A stretch of 64,000 nucleotides of DNA from CAZNOG01 sp964574635. GTDB lineage: Bacteria > Bacteroidota > Bacteroidia > Flavobacteriales_D > Cryomorphaceae. Position numbers and translations under genes: made by a program. The DNA is taken from positions 1 through 64,000 of the forward strand of contig CAZNOG010000013.1 of the NCBI GenBank assembly GCA_964574635.1. The letters are read 5' to 3'. Positions 41,646-49,403 of this stretch are shown here, piece by piece. The notes beneath the pieces are model-generated. The model worked only from the letters and a program-made list of their open reading frames with translations. It made no database searches and was not told where the DNA came from. Position 1 is the first letter of the stretch, and each line of letters starts with the position of its first letter.

Positions 41646-42152
41646 TTACTTGGCCTTTCTGTCCGCGTAGGATTTGACGATAAAATAAATCGAAGGGATG
41701 AAAACCAAACCCATGGTCAGGGGCAAAAACCACACGCCTATACCGTCCGCTTTACCGTTTGCGTTTTGAATGATCTTAAAAGCGATCAGTCCGAAGATCA
41801 AAACTACGGCAAACTTGAAGTATCTGATTATTCTCGTGGCGTTTGCGTACTGCTTTGGCGCATTGTCCGCGGTAATTTTCGTGGGGTAGTTAAAGATGTG
41901 CGGGTACTTGTTCAGGATGGTCATGGCGATAAACAGAAGGGTCGCGATGATGGGCAAAGACCACAGGGAGCTTTTTCCGCCGAACGCGTCCGCTTCGCCG
42001 CCTCCGTCAAAATGCGTGGGTATCGTGTCGGGGAGATTGCCGTAGCTCGCCACGGTCAGGGCCCAAATCGCGAACACCGAACCCCAACCGAGAATTTCCA
42101 AGACCCGGTCGGTGGTGGTTAGCGTCAATTCTATTTTCGGTCTTTCTTTCAT
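41646..42152 (-). CDS. DUF1648 domain membrane protein
   Basis: 168 residues. A charged start (MKERPKIELTLTTTDRVLE) precedes a transmembrane helix (ILGWGSVFAIWALTVASY), then the DUF1648 signature LPDTIPTHFDGGGEADAFGGKSSLW, and three more helices (LPIIATLLFIAMTIL, FAVVLIFGLIAFKII, GVWFLPLTMGLVFIPSIYFIV). DUF1648 proteins include SdpI-like immunity and signalling factors, but this alone does not assign such a role. The ATG at 42152 is chosen; the open frame extends 14 codons further. Confidence 0.85.
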   Translation of the reverse strand: MKERPKIELTLTTTDRVLEILGWGSVFAIWALTVASYGNLPDTIPTHFDGGGEADAFGGKSSLWSLPIIATLLFIAMTILNKYPHIFNYPTKITADNAPKQYANATRIIRYFKFAVVLIFGLIAFKIIQNANGKADGIGVWFLPLTMGLVFIPSIYFIVKSYADRKAK

Positions 42153-42271
42153 TTTCAAATCATGGCTTTTGCCATCATTCCAAATTGAATCCACTTATTT
42201 CATTGCAAAAATTGCGAATTTCTTAATATCATTTCTTTATCTGCAACACACCCCCTCCATCTCTTCAGGAA

Positions 42272-42952
42272 TTACTCCCCATCCCACTGTCGGTGGAATG
42301 CGGACAGGAAATCTTCCATGTAGGCGTGCAATTTCTCCGCCCGTTTTCTGCCGGTGGGGGTTTGCATGCGGTCTTTGAGCAAAAGCAACTTCTGATGGAA
42401 ATGGTCGATGGTGGGGTCCGCCGAATTTGCGTACTCGGAAAAATCGTCGTGGATACGGGCGGTGCGGTCCGGATCGTGGATGGGTCGTCCCTTGCTGCCG
42501 CCGTACGCGAAAGTGCGCGCGATACCGATGGGACCCAAGGCATCCAACCGGTCTGCGTCTTGGACGATGGCCGCTTCCAAGGAGGATACCGGCGTGTCTT
42601 CACCCGCACCGCGAAACGAAATCTCCGACACGATGCGGGATACCGCTTCGGCGAGTTCGGCGTCGCCGCCGCATTCGATCACGGTTTCCGCGGCGCGGCG
42701 GGGCCCGATGGCGGTGTCTCCTCCATGGAATTTGTGGTCGGCGATGTCGTGCAGCAATGCCGCCAGTTCGATAAGCATCCTGTCGCCGCCCTCCTCTTTG
42801 GCCAAAGACAACGCCGTGCGTCGCACCCTGTCGATGTGGTGCCAATCGTGCCCGGTGCCTTCGCCGGAAAACAAGATTTTGACGCGGGATTCGATCCGTG
42901 AGACCAACAGGCGGTTGGATTCTTCGCGACTTGGGATTTCATTCGGTTTCAC
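42272..42952 (-). CDS. HD-domain phosphohydrolase (YedJ/PqqF-type)
   Basis: 226 residues, an HD-superfamily metal-dependent phosphohydrolase. The metal ligands are visible: H in GHDWHHIDRVRRTALSLA, the HD pair in LAALLHDIADHKFHGG, and D in AIVQDADRLDALGPIGIARTFAYGG. The C-terminal part (HFHQKLLLLKDRMQTPTGRKRAEKLH) is typical of this subfamily. The substrate, probably a nucleotide or related phosphoester, is unknown. I chose the GTG at 42952, 4 nt after a TATCTTCG -7-like box; an in-frame ATG 12 codons earlier would begin upstream of that box. Confidence 0.85.
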   Translation of the reverse strand: MKPNEIPSREESNRLLVSRIESRVKILFSGEGTGHDWHHIDRVRRTALSLAKEEGGDRMLIELAALLHDIADHKFHGGDTAIGPRRAAETVIECGGDAELAEAVSRIVSEISFRGAGEDTPVSSLEAAIVQDADRLDALGPIGIARTFAYGGSKGRPIHDPDRTARIHDDFSEYANSADPTIDHFHQKLLLLKDRMQTPTGRKRAEKLHAYMEDFLSAFHRQWDGE

Positions 42953-42956
42953 ACCC

Positions 42957-42964
42957 CGAAGATA
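42957..42964 (-). promoter_or_regulatory. Near-consensus -7 box abutting a GTG start
   Basis: TATCTTCG on the minus strand is one change from TAnnTTTG and ends 4 nt before the GTG at 42952. Confidence 0.45.
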
Positions 42965-43007
42965 ACCACCGAACGAAAATCGTCGCATCCTCACCCGGAT
43001 GGAAATT

Positions 43008-43167
43008 GGGACGGAAGTCCGGATTGCGCAAGGACGGACGCCGGCATCCGCCCATCGGCGGCGGCTTACGGAGCGCGGTGCCGGAAGGGCGACCTTGGAA
43101 GCCCCTTGCGGCGCCACGCCCCGTGCCGGCGCCGATGGGCGATACAGGGGTAGGCCGACCCGGCCGG
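43008..43167 (-). repeat. Structured intergenic element, copy 4
   Basis: On the minus strand: block A as GGGTCGGCCTACC, block B GGCTTCCAAGGTCGC (43089-43103) and block C GGATGCCGGCGTCCGTCCTT. The arms 43049-43060 and 43130-43141 pair perfectly over 12 bp; 43068-43075 pairs with 43117-43124 over 8 positions including one wobble. It lies upstream of, and in the same orientation as, the HD-hydrolase gene. Confidence 0.82.
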
Positions 43168-43253
43168 GATGAGTGGGAGTATTTTGGGGGAAAGTACCGG
43201 CTACCCGGCTGAGAATGATTTTCGCGATAACCACCGGGTTGCGCCCAAAATCG

Positions 43254-43290
43254 CCCAAAAAAAAGAACCATTCACACGTGGGAATGGTCC
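43254..43290 (-). terminator. Intrinsic terminator of the T9SS cargo gene
   Basis: On the minus strand the stem ACCATTC/GAATGGT (7 bp) encloses a short loop and is followed by a run of T. It lies 25 bp beyond the stop at 43315. Confidence 0.85.
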
Positions 43291-43314
43291 TTTTCAAAAT
43301 CCGCGACAGGAATT

Positions 43315-44328
43315 TTACCGCACTGCGATGCGTCGAACTTGACGCGCCTTGTCAGTTTCGATTTGCAGCAGGTAGATTCCCTTGGCGATACCATCGGGCA
43401 AGTTGAAGGTGCGTGTGTTTTCACCTTGGGGAAGGTAGTGATTTCCAAGGGGCGCCACCATTCTTCCATCGATGGAATATAGGTTGAAATGCACTTGGGC
43501 CGAGTGTTCGAGGTGAAGGCCAACGGTGAAATTCTTTTCCACCGGCATAGGGAAAACGGACAAGTCGCTGATGCCGTCCACCTCGTCAAGTCCCACGGGT
43601 GAGTCTACGTAATACACGCCCGATTGGCTGGTTTGTCCCGCCATTTCGAACGTTACCATGCTCGCCAACGGTGCGACATAACCGGCTTTGACATAGACGT
43701 ACATCACCTGCGTAATCGGAAGCTCGGCTATTACGTCTCCGTCCATAATGGTATTCAAACTGGCTTCCAACGTTTGTTTTATCCGCAGTACATTGGTAAA
43801 AGTTCCCGCCGGGGTGATCAATGTGCCCGTACCATCCACCACCATCGTGTTGTTTCCGATTTCCTGATTGGCTATTCCGCCTCCGAAATCCACGTAGCGC
43901 TCGTAGGTATCCGTGTAGGAGGTTTGGTAGGAAAGCGGAAATTGAAGTTGTGTCATGGGATCGGGATAGGTCATCAGCCCATCCGCGGAGTACACTCCCA
44001 CAATCTCGTATTTGCCCTCCGTAATGGCCATAAAGCCAACCTCGGCCTGGCCGGTAACGACCATCGCAAAGGAGGCATTGGGAAAATTCTCGTGTCCCGA
44101 TTGTGAGGCGGGCGCGTGAACCGTAGTCACGGCCGTCATTTGGGTATTCATCCCCGATAGGTCCCAAGTTTGGTTGATCCCGCTGGAGCCCGGGTCGACG
44201 TAATCCGCCATTCCTTGCGTGTACGTCGTGCCTATTTGAAGGGGAAAATCGTCGATGGTGATGGTTTGTGCCGTAATGGTGCCGGCCATTGCGACCATTG
44301 TCAATGAAGTGAGTAGAGTTTGTTTCAT
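43315..44328 (-). CDS. Secreted protein with T9SS type A C-terminal sorting domain
   Basis: 337 residues. A signal peptide (KQTLLTSLTMVAMAGTITAQ) precedes a beta-rich region of about 230 residues with no recognised family. The final ~75 residues are a Por secretion (T9SS type A) sorting domain: DLSVFPMPVEKNFTVGLHLEHSAQVHFNLYSIDGRMVAPLGNHYLPQGENTRTFNLPDGIAKGIYLLQIETDKARQVRRIAVR, shown here only as its ends SVFPMPVEKNF and GIYLLQIET. The protein should be exported across the outer membrane by the type IX system. A TATTTTTG box lies 24 nt before the ATG. Confidence 0.88.
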   Translation of the reverse strand: MKQTLLTSLTMVAMAGTITAQTITIDDFPLQIGTTYTQGMADYVDPGSSGINQTWDLSGMNTQMTAVTTVHAPASQSGHENFPNASFAMVVTGQAEVGFMAITEGKYEIVGVYSADGLMTYPDPMTQLQFPLSYQTSYTDTYERYVDFGGGIANQEIGNNTMVVDGTGTLITPAGTFTNVLRIKQTLEASLNTIMDGDVIAELPITQVMYVYVKAGYVAPLASMVTFEMAGQTSQSGVYYVDSPVGLDEVDGISDLSVFPMPVEKNFTVGLHLEHSAQVHFNLYSIDGRMVAPLGNHYLPQGENTRTFNLPDGIAKGIYLLQIETDKARQVRRIAVR

Positions 44329-44352
44329 ACAAAGTGTTTTAGGATTTTTGCC

Positions 44353-44360
44353 CAAAAATA
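44353..44360 (-). promoter_or_regulatory. -7 promoter box of the T9SS cargo gene
   Basis: TATTTTTG on the minus strand exactly matches TAnnTTTG, 24 nt before the ATG at 44328. The remaining gap 44361-44683, leading to rpsP, is AT-richer and shows no gene. Confidence 0.55.
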
Positions 44361-44683
44361 ACCATATTTTGATATTGGAAAAGGTGAACGGATTGCGCTC
44401 GATCGTGGGGATTCTCGGTTTTCATCGATAAACCGTTCTCACCGGATCGTTTCGGTCGATAAAAATTTCGGGGCCGGAATTTTACTTCATCGAACTTCCA
44501 CCTCGATTCTCGTGGCGCACGCCGTCCAAACCCGCAACGCGCTGATTATATGTTATTTGCATTTAGGTGTCGTCGTTTCGAGAAAATCATTTTCAAAAAG
44601 CTTCACCAAGTGGAAAAAAATCAGGATATTTGCGCCCTTCAAATTAATGACGGGAGTTTCGCACTCCAAACAATTAATCATTT

Positions 44684-45343
44684 ATGGCTGTAAAAATCAG
44701 ACTACAACGATACGGAAAAAAAGGAAGACCCTACTTCCATATCGTAGCGGCGGACTCCCGCGCACCCAGGGACGGTAAATACATCGAACGACTCGGTTCG
44801 TACGATCCCAACACCAATCCCGCCACCATCGACATCAACGTCGATGACGCCCTCCGCTGGCTCAACAACGGAGCGCAACCTACCGACACGGCGAGAGCCA
44901 TTCTCTCTTACCGAGGGGTACTCTACAAAAACCACCTCCTCAAAGGGGTGAAAAAAGGAGCGCTCACCGAAGAAGAAGCGGAAAGCCGTTTCAAAGCTTG
45001 GGAAGAAGAAAAAGCCGCCAAAATCGAAGCCAAACGAGCGAAATTAGCCGAAAGCGCAAATCAATCCGAGGCGGAAAGGAAGAAAGCGGAAGCGGAAGTG
45101 AACAAGGCGCGCATCGCCGCCATGGCCGCAGCGGAAGCTCCGGCGGAAGAGGAAACGGCGGTGGAAGCGACCGAAACACCCACGGATCAATCCGAAGGCG
45201 AGGCGGAAGCTGCTCAAGAACCCGCGGCTGCAGAGGCTGCTGCGGAAGAAGCGACGGAAACGGAGGCGGCCCCCGCGGAAGCCAAAGACGAAAGCGCCGA
45301 AGAGAAAACCGAAGACACCGAAGAAAAAGAAGAAAAGGAGTAA
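44684..45343 (+). CDS. rpsP: 30S ribosomal protein S16 with long acidic C-terminal tail
   Basis: 219 residues, against about 80-90 for most S16. The first ~80 residues are canonical: MAVKIRLQRYGKKGRPYFHIVAADSRAPRDGKYIERLGSYDP, NPATIDINVDDALRWLNNGAQPTDTARAILSYRGVLYK (core pieces only). After a helical linker rich in Lys/Glu, residues ~140-219 are almost entirely Glu, Ala, Thr, Lys and Pro with no predicted fold. Extended S16 proteins occur in Bacteroidota, so this is a lineage trait rather than an assembly error. The gene heads rpsP-rimM-trmN6 but has a terminator of its own. Confidence 0.95.
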   Translation: MAVKIRLQRYGKKGRPYFHIVAADSRAPRDGKYIERLGSYDPNTNPATIDINVDDALRWLNNGAQPTDTARAILSYRGVLYKNHLLKGVKKGALTEEEAESRFKAWEEEKAAKIEAKRAKLAESANQSEAERKKAEAEVNKARIAAMAAAEAPAEEETAVEATETPTDQSEGEAEAAQEPAAAEAAAEEATETEAAPAEAKDESAEEKTEDTEEKEEKE

Positions 45344-45373
45344 ACACACACCTTTTCCCTTTACCGAAATTCC

Positions 45374-45406
45374 AACCCCCGAAGCGCATGCAACGGGGGT
45401 TTTTTT
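45374..45406 (+). terminator. Intrinsic terminator after rpsP
   Basis: Stem AACCCCCG/CGGGGGTT (45374-45381 with 45394-45401) followed by a T run. Confidence 0.88.
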
Positions 45407-45463
45407 CACCCTAAAATCGATCGCCCCCCGGCATTCCCCCACTGCGAATCAACTCACGGCACC

Positions 45464-45991
45464 ATGGATAAAAACGATTGCTTCTATTTGGGATACGTGT
45501 CGAAAACCCGTGGTTTGAAAGGCAATCTCCTGCTTTTTCTCGATGTGGACGATACGGATCGATACGCCGACCTCGACCGCGTGCTCATCGATCTGCACGG
45601 CACGCTCACTCCCTTTTTCTTCGACCGCGTGGAAGTGAGGGACCGGGGCTATATCGAAGTGCACGTAGAAGACATTCACTCCCGTGAAGAAGCGACCGAC
45701 CTCGTGGGAAAGGACCTCTACCTTCCCCTCGACATGCTACCCGAATTGCCTGACGACCAATACTACCTGCACGACCTGGTGGGCATGACCGTGGTGGACG
45801 AATCCCGCGGCTCACTCGGCGAGGTGGCCGAGGTGCTCGACTACACCCACAACCCTCTGGTACAAATCCTCCACCCCAAAGGTGAAATCCTCATTCCATT
45901 GGCGGCGGAATTCGTGAAGGAAGTCGATAAATCCCGGCGCGAAATCCGCGTCGATCTGCCCGCAGGACTCATCGAGGTGAACTTCCGATGA
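45464..45991 (+). CDS. rimM: 16S rRNA processing protein RimM
   Basis: 175 residues, the usual size. The N-terminal RimM domain has YLGYVSKTRGLKGNLLLFLDVDD and VHVEDIHSREEATDLVGKDLYLPLDMLP, and the PRC-barrel C-domain has YLHDLVGMTVVDESRGSLGEVAEVLDYTHNPLVQI and LIPLAAEFVKEVDKSRREIRVDLPAGLIEV. It helps mature the 30S head and binds S19. The gene follows rpsP as in many bacteria. Its stop overlaps the next start by 4 bp. Confidence 0.96.
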   Translation: MDKNDCFYLGYVSKTRGLKGNLLLFLDVDDTDRYADLDRVLIDLHGTLTPFFFDRVEVRDRGYIEVHVEDIHSREEATDLVGKDLYLPLDMLPELPDDQYYLHDLVGMTVVDESRGSLGEVAEVLDYTHNPLVQILHPKGEILIPLAAEFVKEVDKSRREIRVDLPAGLIEVNFR

Positions 45992-46698
45992 CCCGCCCCT
46001 TTCGGTTCAAAAAATTTACCGTCGTGCAAGAGCGCACGCCCATGAAGGTGGGCACCGACGGGGTGCTGCTCGGAGCTTGGGCACACGTGGACGATGCGCG
46101 TGAAATCCTCGACATCGGCACCGGCACCGGATTGCTGGCCCTCATGGCTTCGCAGCGCGCACCCCGGGCGCGAGTCACCGCTCTGGAACCTCATCCCGAT
46201 GCCGCCGCCGAGGCGCAAGCCAACTTCGACGATTCGCCCTTCCGCGACCGCATCACCCTTCACCCCGTGGCGCTGGAAGACTTCTTTTCGGAAAAATCCT
46301 TCGACCTCATCCTGTGCAATCCCCCTTATTTTTCCGGCGATCTCCCCTCGCCCGACTCGGGCCGCACCGCCGCCCGCCACGCAGACGCACTGACGCCCCG
46401 CGCATTGGCACAGGCCGCTCTGCACCTGGCACCCCGGGGAAGGCTGGCCTCGATTTACCCCGTGGATCGCTACCTCGAACTCGAAAAACACATGGCCGAA
46501 TCGGGGTGGAAGCCCCTGCGACGCACCTTCGTCACGCCCCTGCCCGACCACCCGCCTCACCGCGTGCTGTCGGAATTTTCGCCCCGAAGCGGATCTCCCG
46601 CCGACGACCGCATCGCCATACGCGCGCATTCCGGCGGACCTTATTCAGCGGAATACAAGAGGTTGACCGCAGCGTTTTACCTCGACGGAATAGAATAG
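45988..46698 (+). CDS. tRNA1(Val) A37 N6-methyltransferase (TrmN6/YfiC type)
   Basis: 236 residues, a class I SAM methyltransferase. The FRFKKFTVVQERTPMKVGTDGVLLGAWA start is typical, with SAM motif I in ILDIGTGTGLLALMASQ, an acidic motif II (VTALEPHPDAA), and the N6-adenine motif N111-P-P-Y114 in LILCNPPYFSG. In E. coli YfiC methylates A37 of valine tRNA. The ATGA overlap with rimM indicates coupling, linking this tRNA modification gene to ribosome assembly genes. A dispersed repeat begins 3 nt after its stop. Confidence 0.9.
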   Translation: MTRPFRFKKFTVVQERTPMKVGTDGVLLGAWAHVDDAREILDIGTGTGLLALMASQRAPRARVTALEPHPDAAAEAQANFDDSPFRDRITLHPVALEDFFSEKSFDLILCNPPYFSGDLPSPDSGRTAARHADALTPRALAQAALHLAPRGRLASIYPVDRYLELEKHMAESGWKPLRRTFVTPLPDHPPHRVLSEFSPRSGSPADDRIAIRAHSGGPYSAEYKRLTAAFYLDGIE

Positions 46699-46700
46699 TC

Positions 46701-46715
46701 GCACCCACAAAAACC
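46701..46715 (-). repeat. Dispersed GTGGGTG repeat, copy 5
   Basis: The minus strand reads GGTTTTTGTGGGTGC. It begins 3 nt past the stop codon of the methyltransferase gene. Confidence 0.7.
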
Positions 46716-46865
46716 CAGCGCACACCGCCCGCCCGCAAAACCCTCGGCAAGGCCCTCTGCCTATCCCCGCGCTTATCGACATCGAGGCGTTGGATAATTT
46801 CAAAATTTCAAAGGCAAAATACTGGGATTTCCACTATATTGCACCCCATCTGACAAGATTCCGGA

Positions 46866-47657
46866 ATGGCTAAATCGATCCACATTACACTTCTCGCATT
46901 GTTTGTGACCCTGGTTTTTTCCGCTTGCGATGACAAGGATTCGGATGACCCAACTCCGAGCAGCGTAGGGCTCACAGGCAGCGTTCGCGCGCAAAACGAG
47001 TTCGGTCAGCCCCTGTATGAAGAGCGCGACGGCGTGGCAATCCACCTGCAAGTGGGGTACCGCAGCTTCGACGTGCTGGCCGACAACGAAGGCTATTACG
47101 ATTTCAACGGTGCGCCCATCGGCACGTATTCCGCCACGTATTCCAAACCCCGCTTCGGAACCCTGATCAACAGAAATCTAAAAGTCAGCGCGCTAGATCC
47201 GAATTTCCAAGTGCAAAACGGTCGGCAGGTATTGCCCACGATCACCCTCACCAAGATCCCCAACACTACTTTTTCCGACGAGGCACTCTCGCTGAGCTAC
47301 ACGGTAAACGGCAACGACACGGCCTATTCCCTCACTTTGAGCGCGCGCATCGTGCCCGCACCCCCGCCCACCGGCCAAGCCAAGGGCTTCCGCGTATTCC
47401 TGGGCACCGACCCGCTTTTGGGCCCCCATAATTACCTGCACCAAAGCCACCACACCACGCTCACCGATACGTTCAGCCTGCACTTCAACCACGCATTCCT
47501 CGATTCGAACCAAATCGGCTCCGGCGACATGATCTACGCCTTGCTCTACGGCGACGCCAATTTCGACGTGCAGCAAAACCCGATGAGCGACGAGATCCCG
47601 CCGTTCCCCAACATATCCGCCGAGCCGGGCAGCCTCACTTCCGTGGTACTCCCCTGA
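46866..47657 (+). CDS. Lipoprotein with carboxypeptidase-like regulatory domain
   Basis: 263 residues. Signal MAKSIHITLLALFVTLVFSAC ends in a lipobox. An Asp-rich stretch (DDKDSDD) may be a lipoprotein export signal for the outer surface. A carboxypeptidase-regulatory/CnaB-like strand region follows: GLTGSVRAQNEFGQPLYEERDGVAIHLQVG, FDVLADNEGYYDFNGAPIGTYSATYSKPRFGT. The remainder is beta-rich with LTLSARIVPAPPPTG. The function is unknown. It is isolated between a + and a - gene. In the 205-bp gap after it, a perfect 7-bp hairpin at 47693-47711 lacks a T run. Confidence 0.75.
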   Translation: MAKSIHITLLALFVTLVFSACDDKDSDDPTPSSVGLTGSVRAQNEFGQPLYEERDGVAIHLQVGYRSFDVLADNEGYYDFNGAPIGTYSATYSKPRFGTLINRNLKVSALDPNFQVQNGRQVLPTITLTKIPNTTFSDEALSLSYTVNGNDTAYSLTLSARIVPAPPPTGQAKGFRVFLGTDPLLGPHNYLHQSHHTTLTDTFSLHFNHAFLDSNQIGSGDMIYALLYGDANFDVQQNPMSDEIPPFPNISAEPGSLTSVVLP

Positions 47658-47862
47658 TCCGTAAGGACTTGATTCAAAAAGAGCACGGTGTCTAACGCCG
47701 ATTTGGCGTTACCTGCTTCGGGTTTATACTTCGTCTTCCGATTTTTTTGGCCGCGTCCCTAAGCCGATCCAAGCATCCGGATTCCCTGCAAAGCACAAAT
47801 TCGTCGTCCTCGTCAGGCCCACTTTTCCGGGTCGGGTCGGCATCGCACTCGGACATCAAAAT

Positions 47863-49227
47863 TCAGATAGCCGTTTTCTCGCCCTCGGTCACGTCCCGCT
47901 CTTCGAAGCGGATCCCGTAACCTTCCAGTTCATCCAAAATCGGATCGTACACTTCGGGCATCACCGGGCGGTGCACACCGGGCGTGGTAAACTTGCCTTC
48001 CAGCACCAATTTGGCGCCCATGGCCACGGGAAGTCCCACCGTTTTGGCCATGGCCGTACGCGGGTCTTCTTCACCGATGACCACCATACTCGAGTGCAGC
48101 TCGCGCTCCTCCGCCGATCCCGACTCTTTCGAAATGACCTTGTGCCACATCACCAACATGTCCTTGTCTCCCGGCTTCAAACTCCATTTCTTCTCCAAAA
48201 TCGCTTGCAGGATTTGGGCCGGCGTGGAGGGCTTGCCCAGCCCCACAGGCTCGTCGTCGAAAATGCCGAGCCACACCAGTTTTTCCATGATCTCGCTGTC
48301 TTGGTCCAACTTCATATAGTGCATGAGTTTCAACTCCACGCTGTCGTTTTCGTTGTATGCCAAGAAAGAATTGGTGAATTGTCGGTGGGTCATATTCGCC
48401 GAGTTTTCCATGATGTACGTATCGTCGGTCATGCCCATCTGCACGAAAATGTCCCAAGCCTTGCTGAACCCCACGCGGCGCAAGGTACCGCGGTAAATCG
48501 TGGGAATGTCTTCCAAGCCGTACACGTGGCGGTAATTCAGGGAATCGCGGTTGGCGTACCCCTCGAATCGGCCGTAACCGGGTATTTCGATGATCTCCGT
48601 GCGGCGGAACAACTTCTGATAAGGAATGTACTTGTACTCGCCGTTGTGACGGAATTTCACCGCGCCACCTTGTCCGGCCACCACCACGTTTCTCGGGTTC
48701 CAGGTGAATTTGTAATTCCACGGGTTGTCGTCCGATTCCGGCGCCACCAACCCACCGGTGAAACTCTCGAAGCACGTGATTTCCGCACCTCGATCGCGAA
48801 TTCCGTTGATCAGGCGCATGGCCGACATGTGGTCGATGCCCGGGTCCACGCCCAACTCGTTCAAAAACACCAATCCCGCCTTCTCCACGTCGGCCGCCAT
48901 GGCCTCCATTTCGGGGCTGATGTAACTGGGTGTAATCAAATTCCGGCCCAGCTCCAAGCAATCTTTGGCCACCGGCATGTGCATGAACGCGGGCAGCATG
49001 CTGATCACCAAATCGCTGTTCTCGATCATCCCCCTCCTCTCGGCGTCGTTGGTGGCATCCAACTTTGCGATTTTCACCGCTTCGTTTCCGCCCACCAGCC
49101 TTCGGGCCGCCTCCGGATCGGCATCACCGATGGTCAAACTCCAGCCGTATTCATCGGCGTGCTCCATCAGGTACTCAAACAAAAAAACCGCCGACCTTCC
49201 GGCGCCCAATACCAATATCCTTTTCAT
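47863..49227 (-). CDS. Saccharopine dehydrogenase family protein
   Basis: 454 residues. The N-terminal Rossmann fold shows RILVLGAGRSAVFLFEYLMEHA, TIGDADPEAARRLVGG and DLVISMLPAFMHMPVAKDCLELGRNLITPSYISPEM, and the catalytic domain has FLNELGVDPGIDHMSAMRLI and CFESFTGGLVAPESDDNPWNYKFTWNPRNVV. These are saccharopine reductase/lysine-catabolic type features (as in LYS9 or the dehydrogenase half of AASS); I would not fix direction or cofactor. The ATG at 49227 begins the Rossmann strand; a longer frame adds a basic leader. A TAACTTCG box lies 43 nt upstream. Confidence 0.88.
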   Translation of the reverse strand: MKRILVLGAGRSAVFLFEYLMEHADEYGWSLTIGDADPEAARRLVGGNEAVKIAKLDATNDAERRGMIENSDLVISMLPAFMHMPVAKDCLELGRNLITPSYISPEMEAMAADVEKAGLVFLNELGVDPGIDHMSAMRLINGIRDRGAEITCFESFTGGLVAPESDDNPWNYKFTWNPRNVVVAGQGGAVKFRHNGEYKYIPYQKLFRRTEIIEIPGYGRFEGYANRDSLNYRHVYGLEDIPTIYRGTLRRVGFSKAWDIFVQMGMTDDTYIMENSANMTHRQFTNSFLAYNENDSVELKLMHYMKLDQDSEIMEKLVWLGIFDDEPVGLGKPSTPAQILQAILEKKWSLKPGDKDMLVMWHKVISKESGSAEERELHSSMVVIGEEDPRTAMAKTVGLPVAMGAKLVLEGKFTTPGVHRPVMPEVYDPILDELEGYGIRFEERDVTEGEKTAI

Positions 49228-49403
49228 GACGAAATTTCCTTTATGGATTGAAAAATCCGTTTTCAAACCGCGAAGTTAGCAAGCGTTTTTGCATTCGTCG
49301 GCCATTCCGAAACTATTTGCCCCGACCATCGAATACCAAAGGGCTCGCTTTGGCACATGCCTTGTTTAACTTGTGGGAAAAAAAATTACTTTAGCCCGAG
49401 CCG

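Noticed and set aside
47693..47711. Perfect 7-bp hairpin after the 46866 lipoprotein gene
   Set aside because: No T run follows on either strand and the position is unremarkable, so I do not call a terminator.
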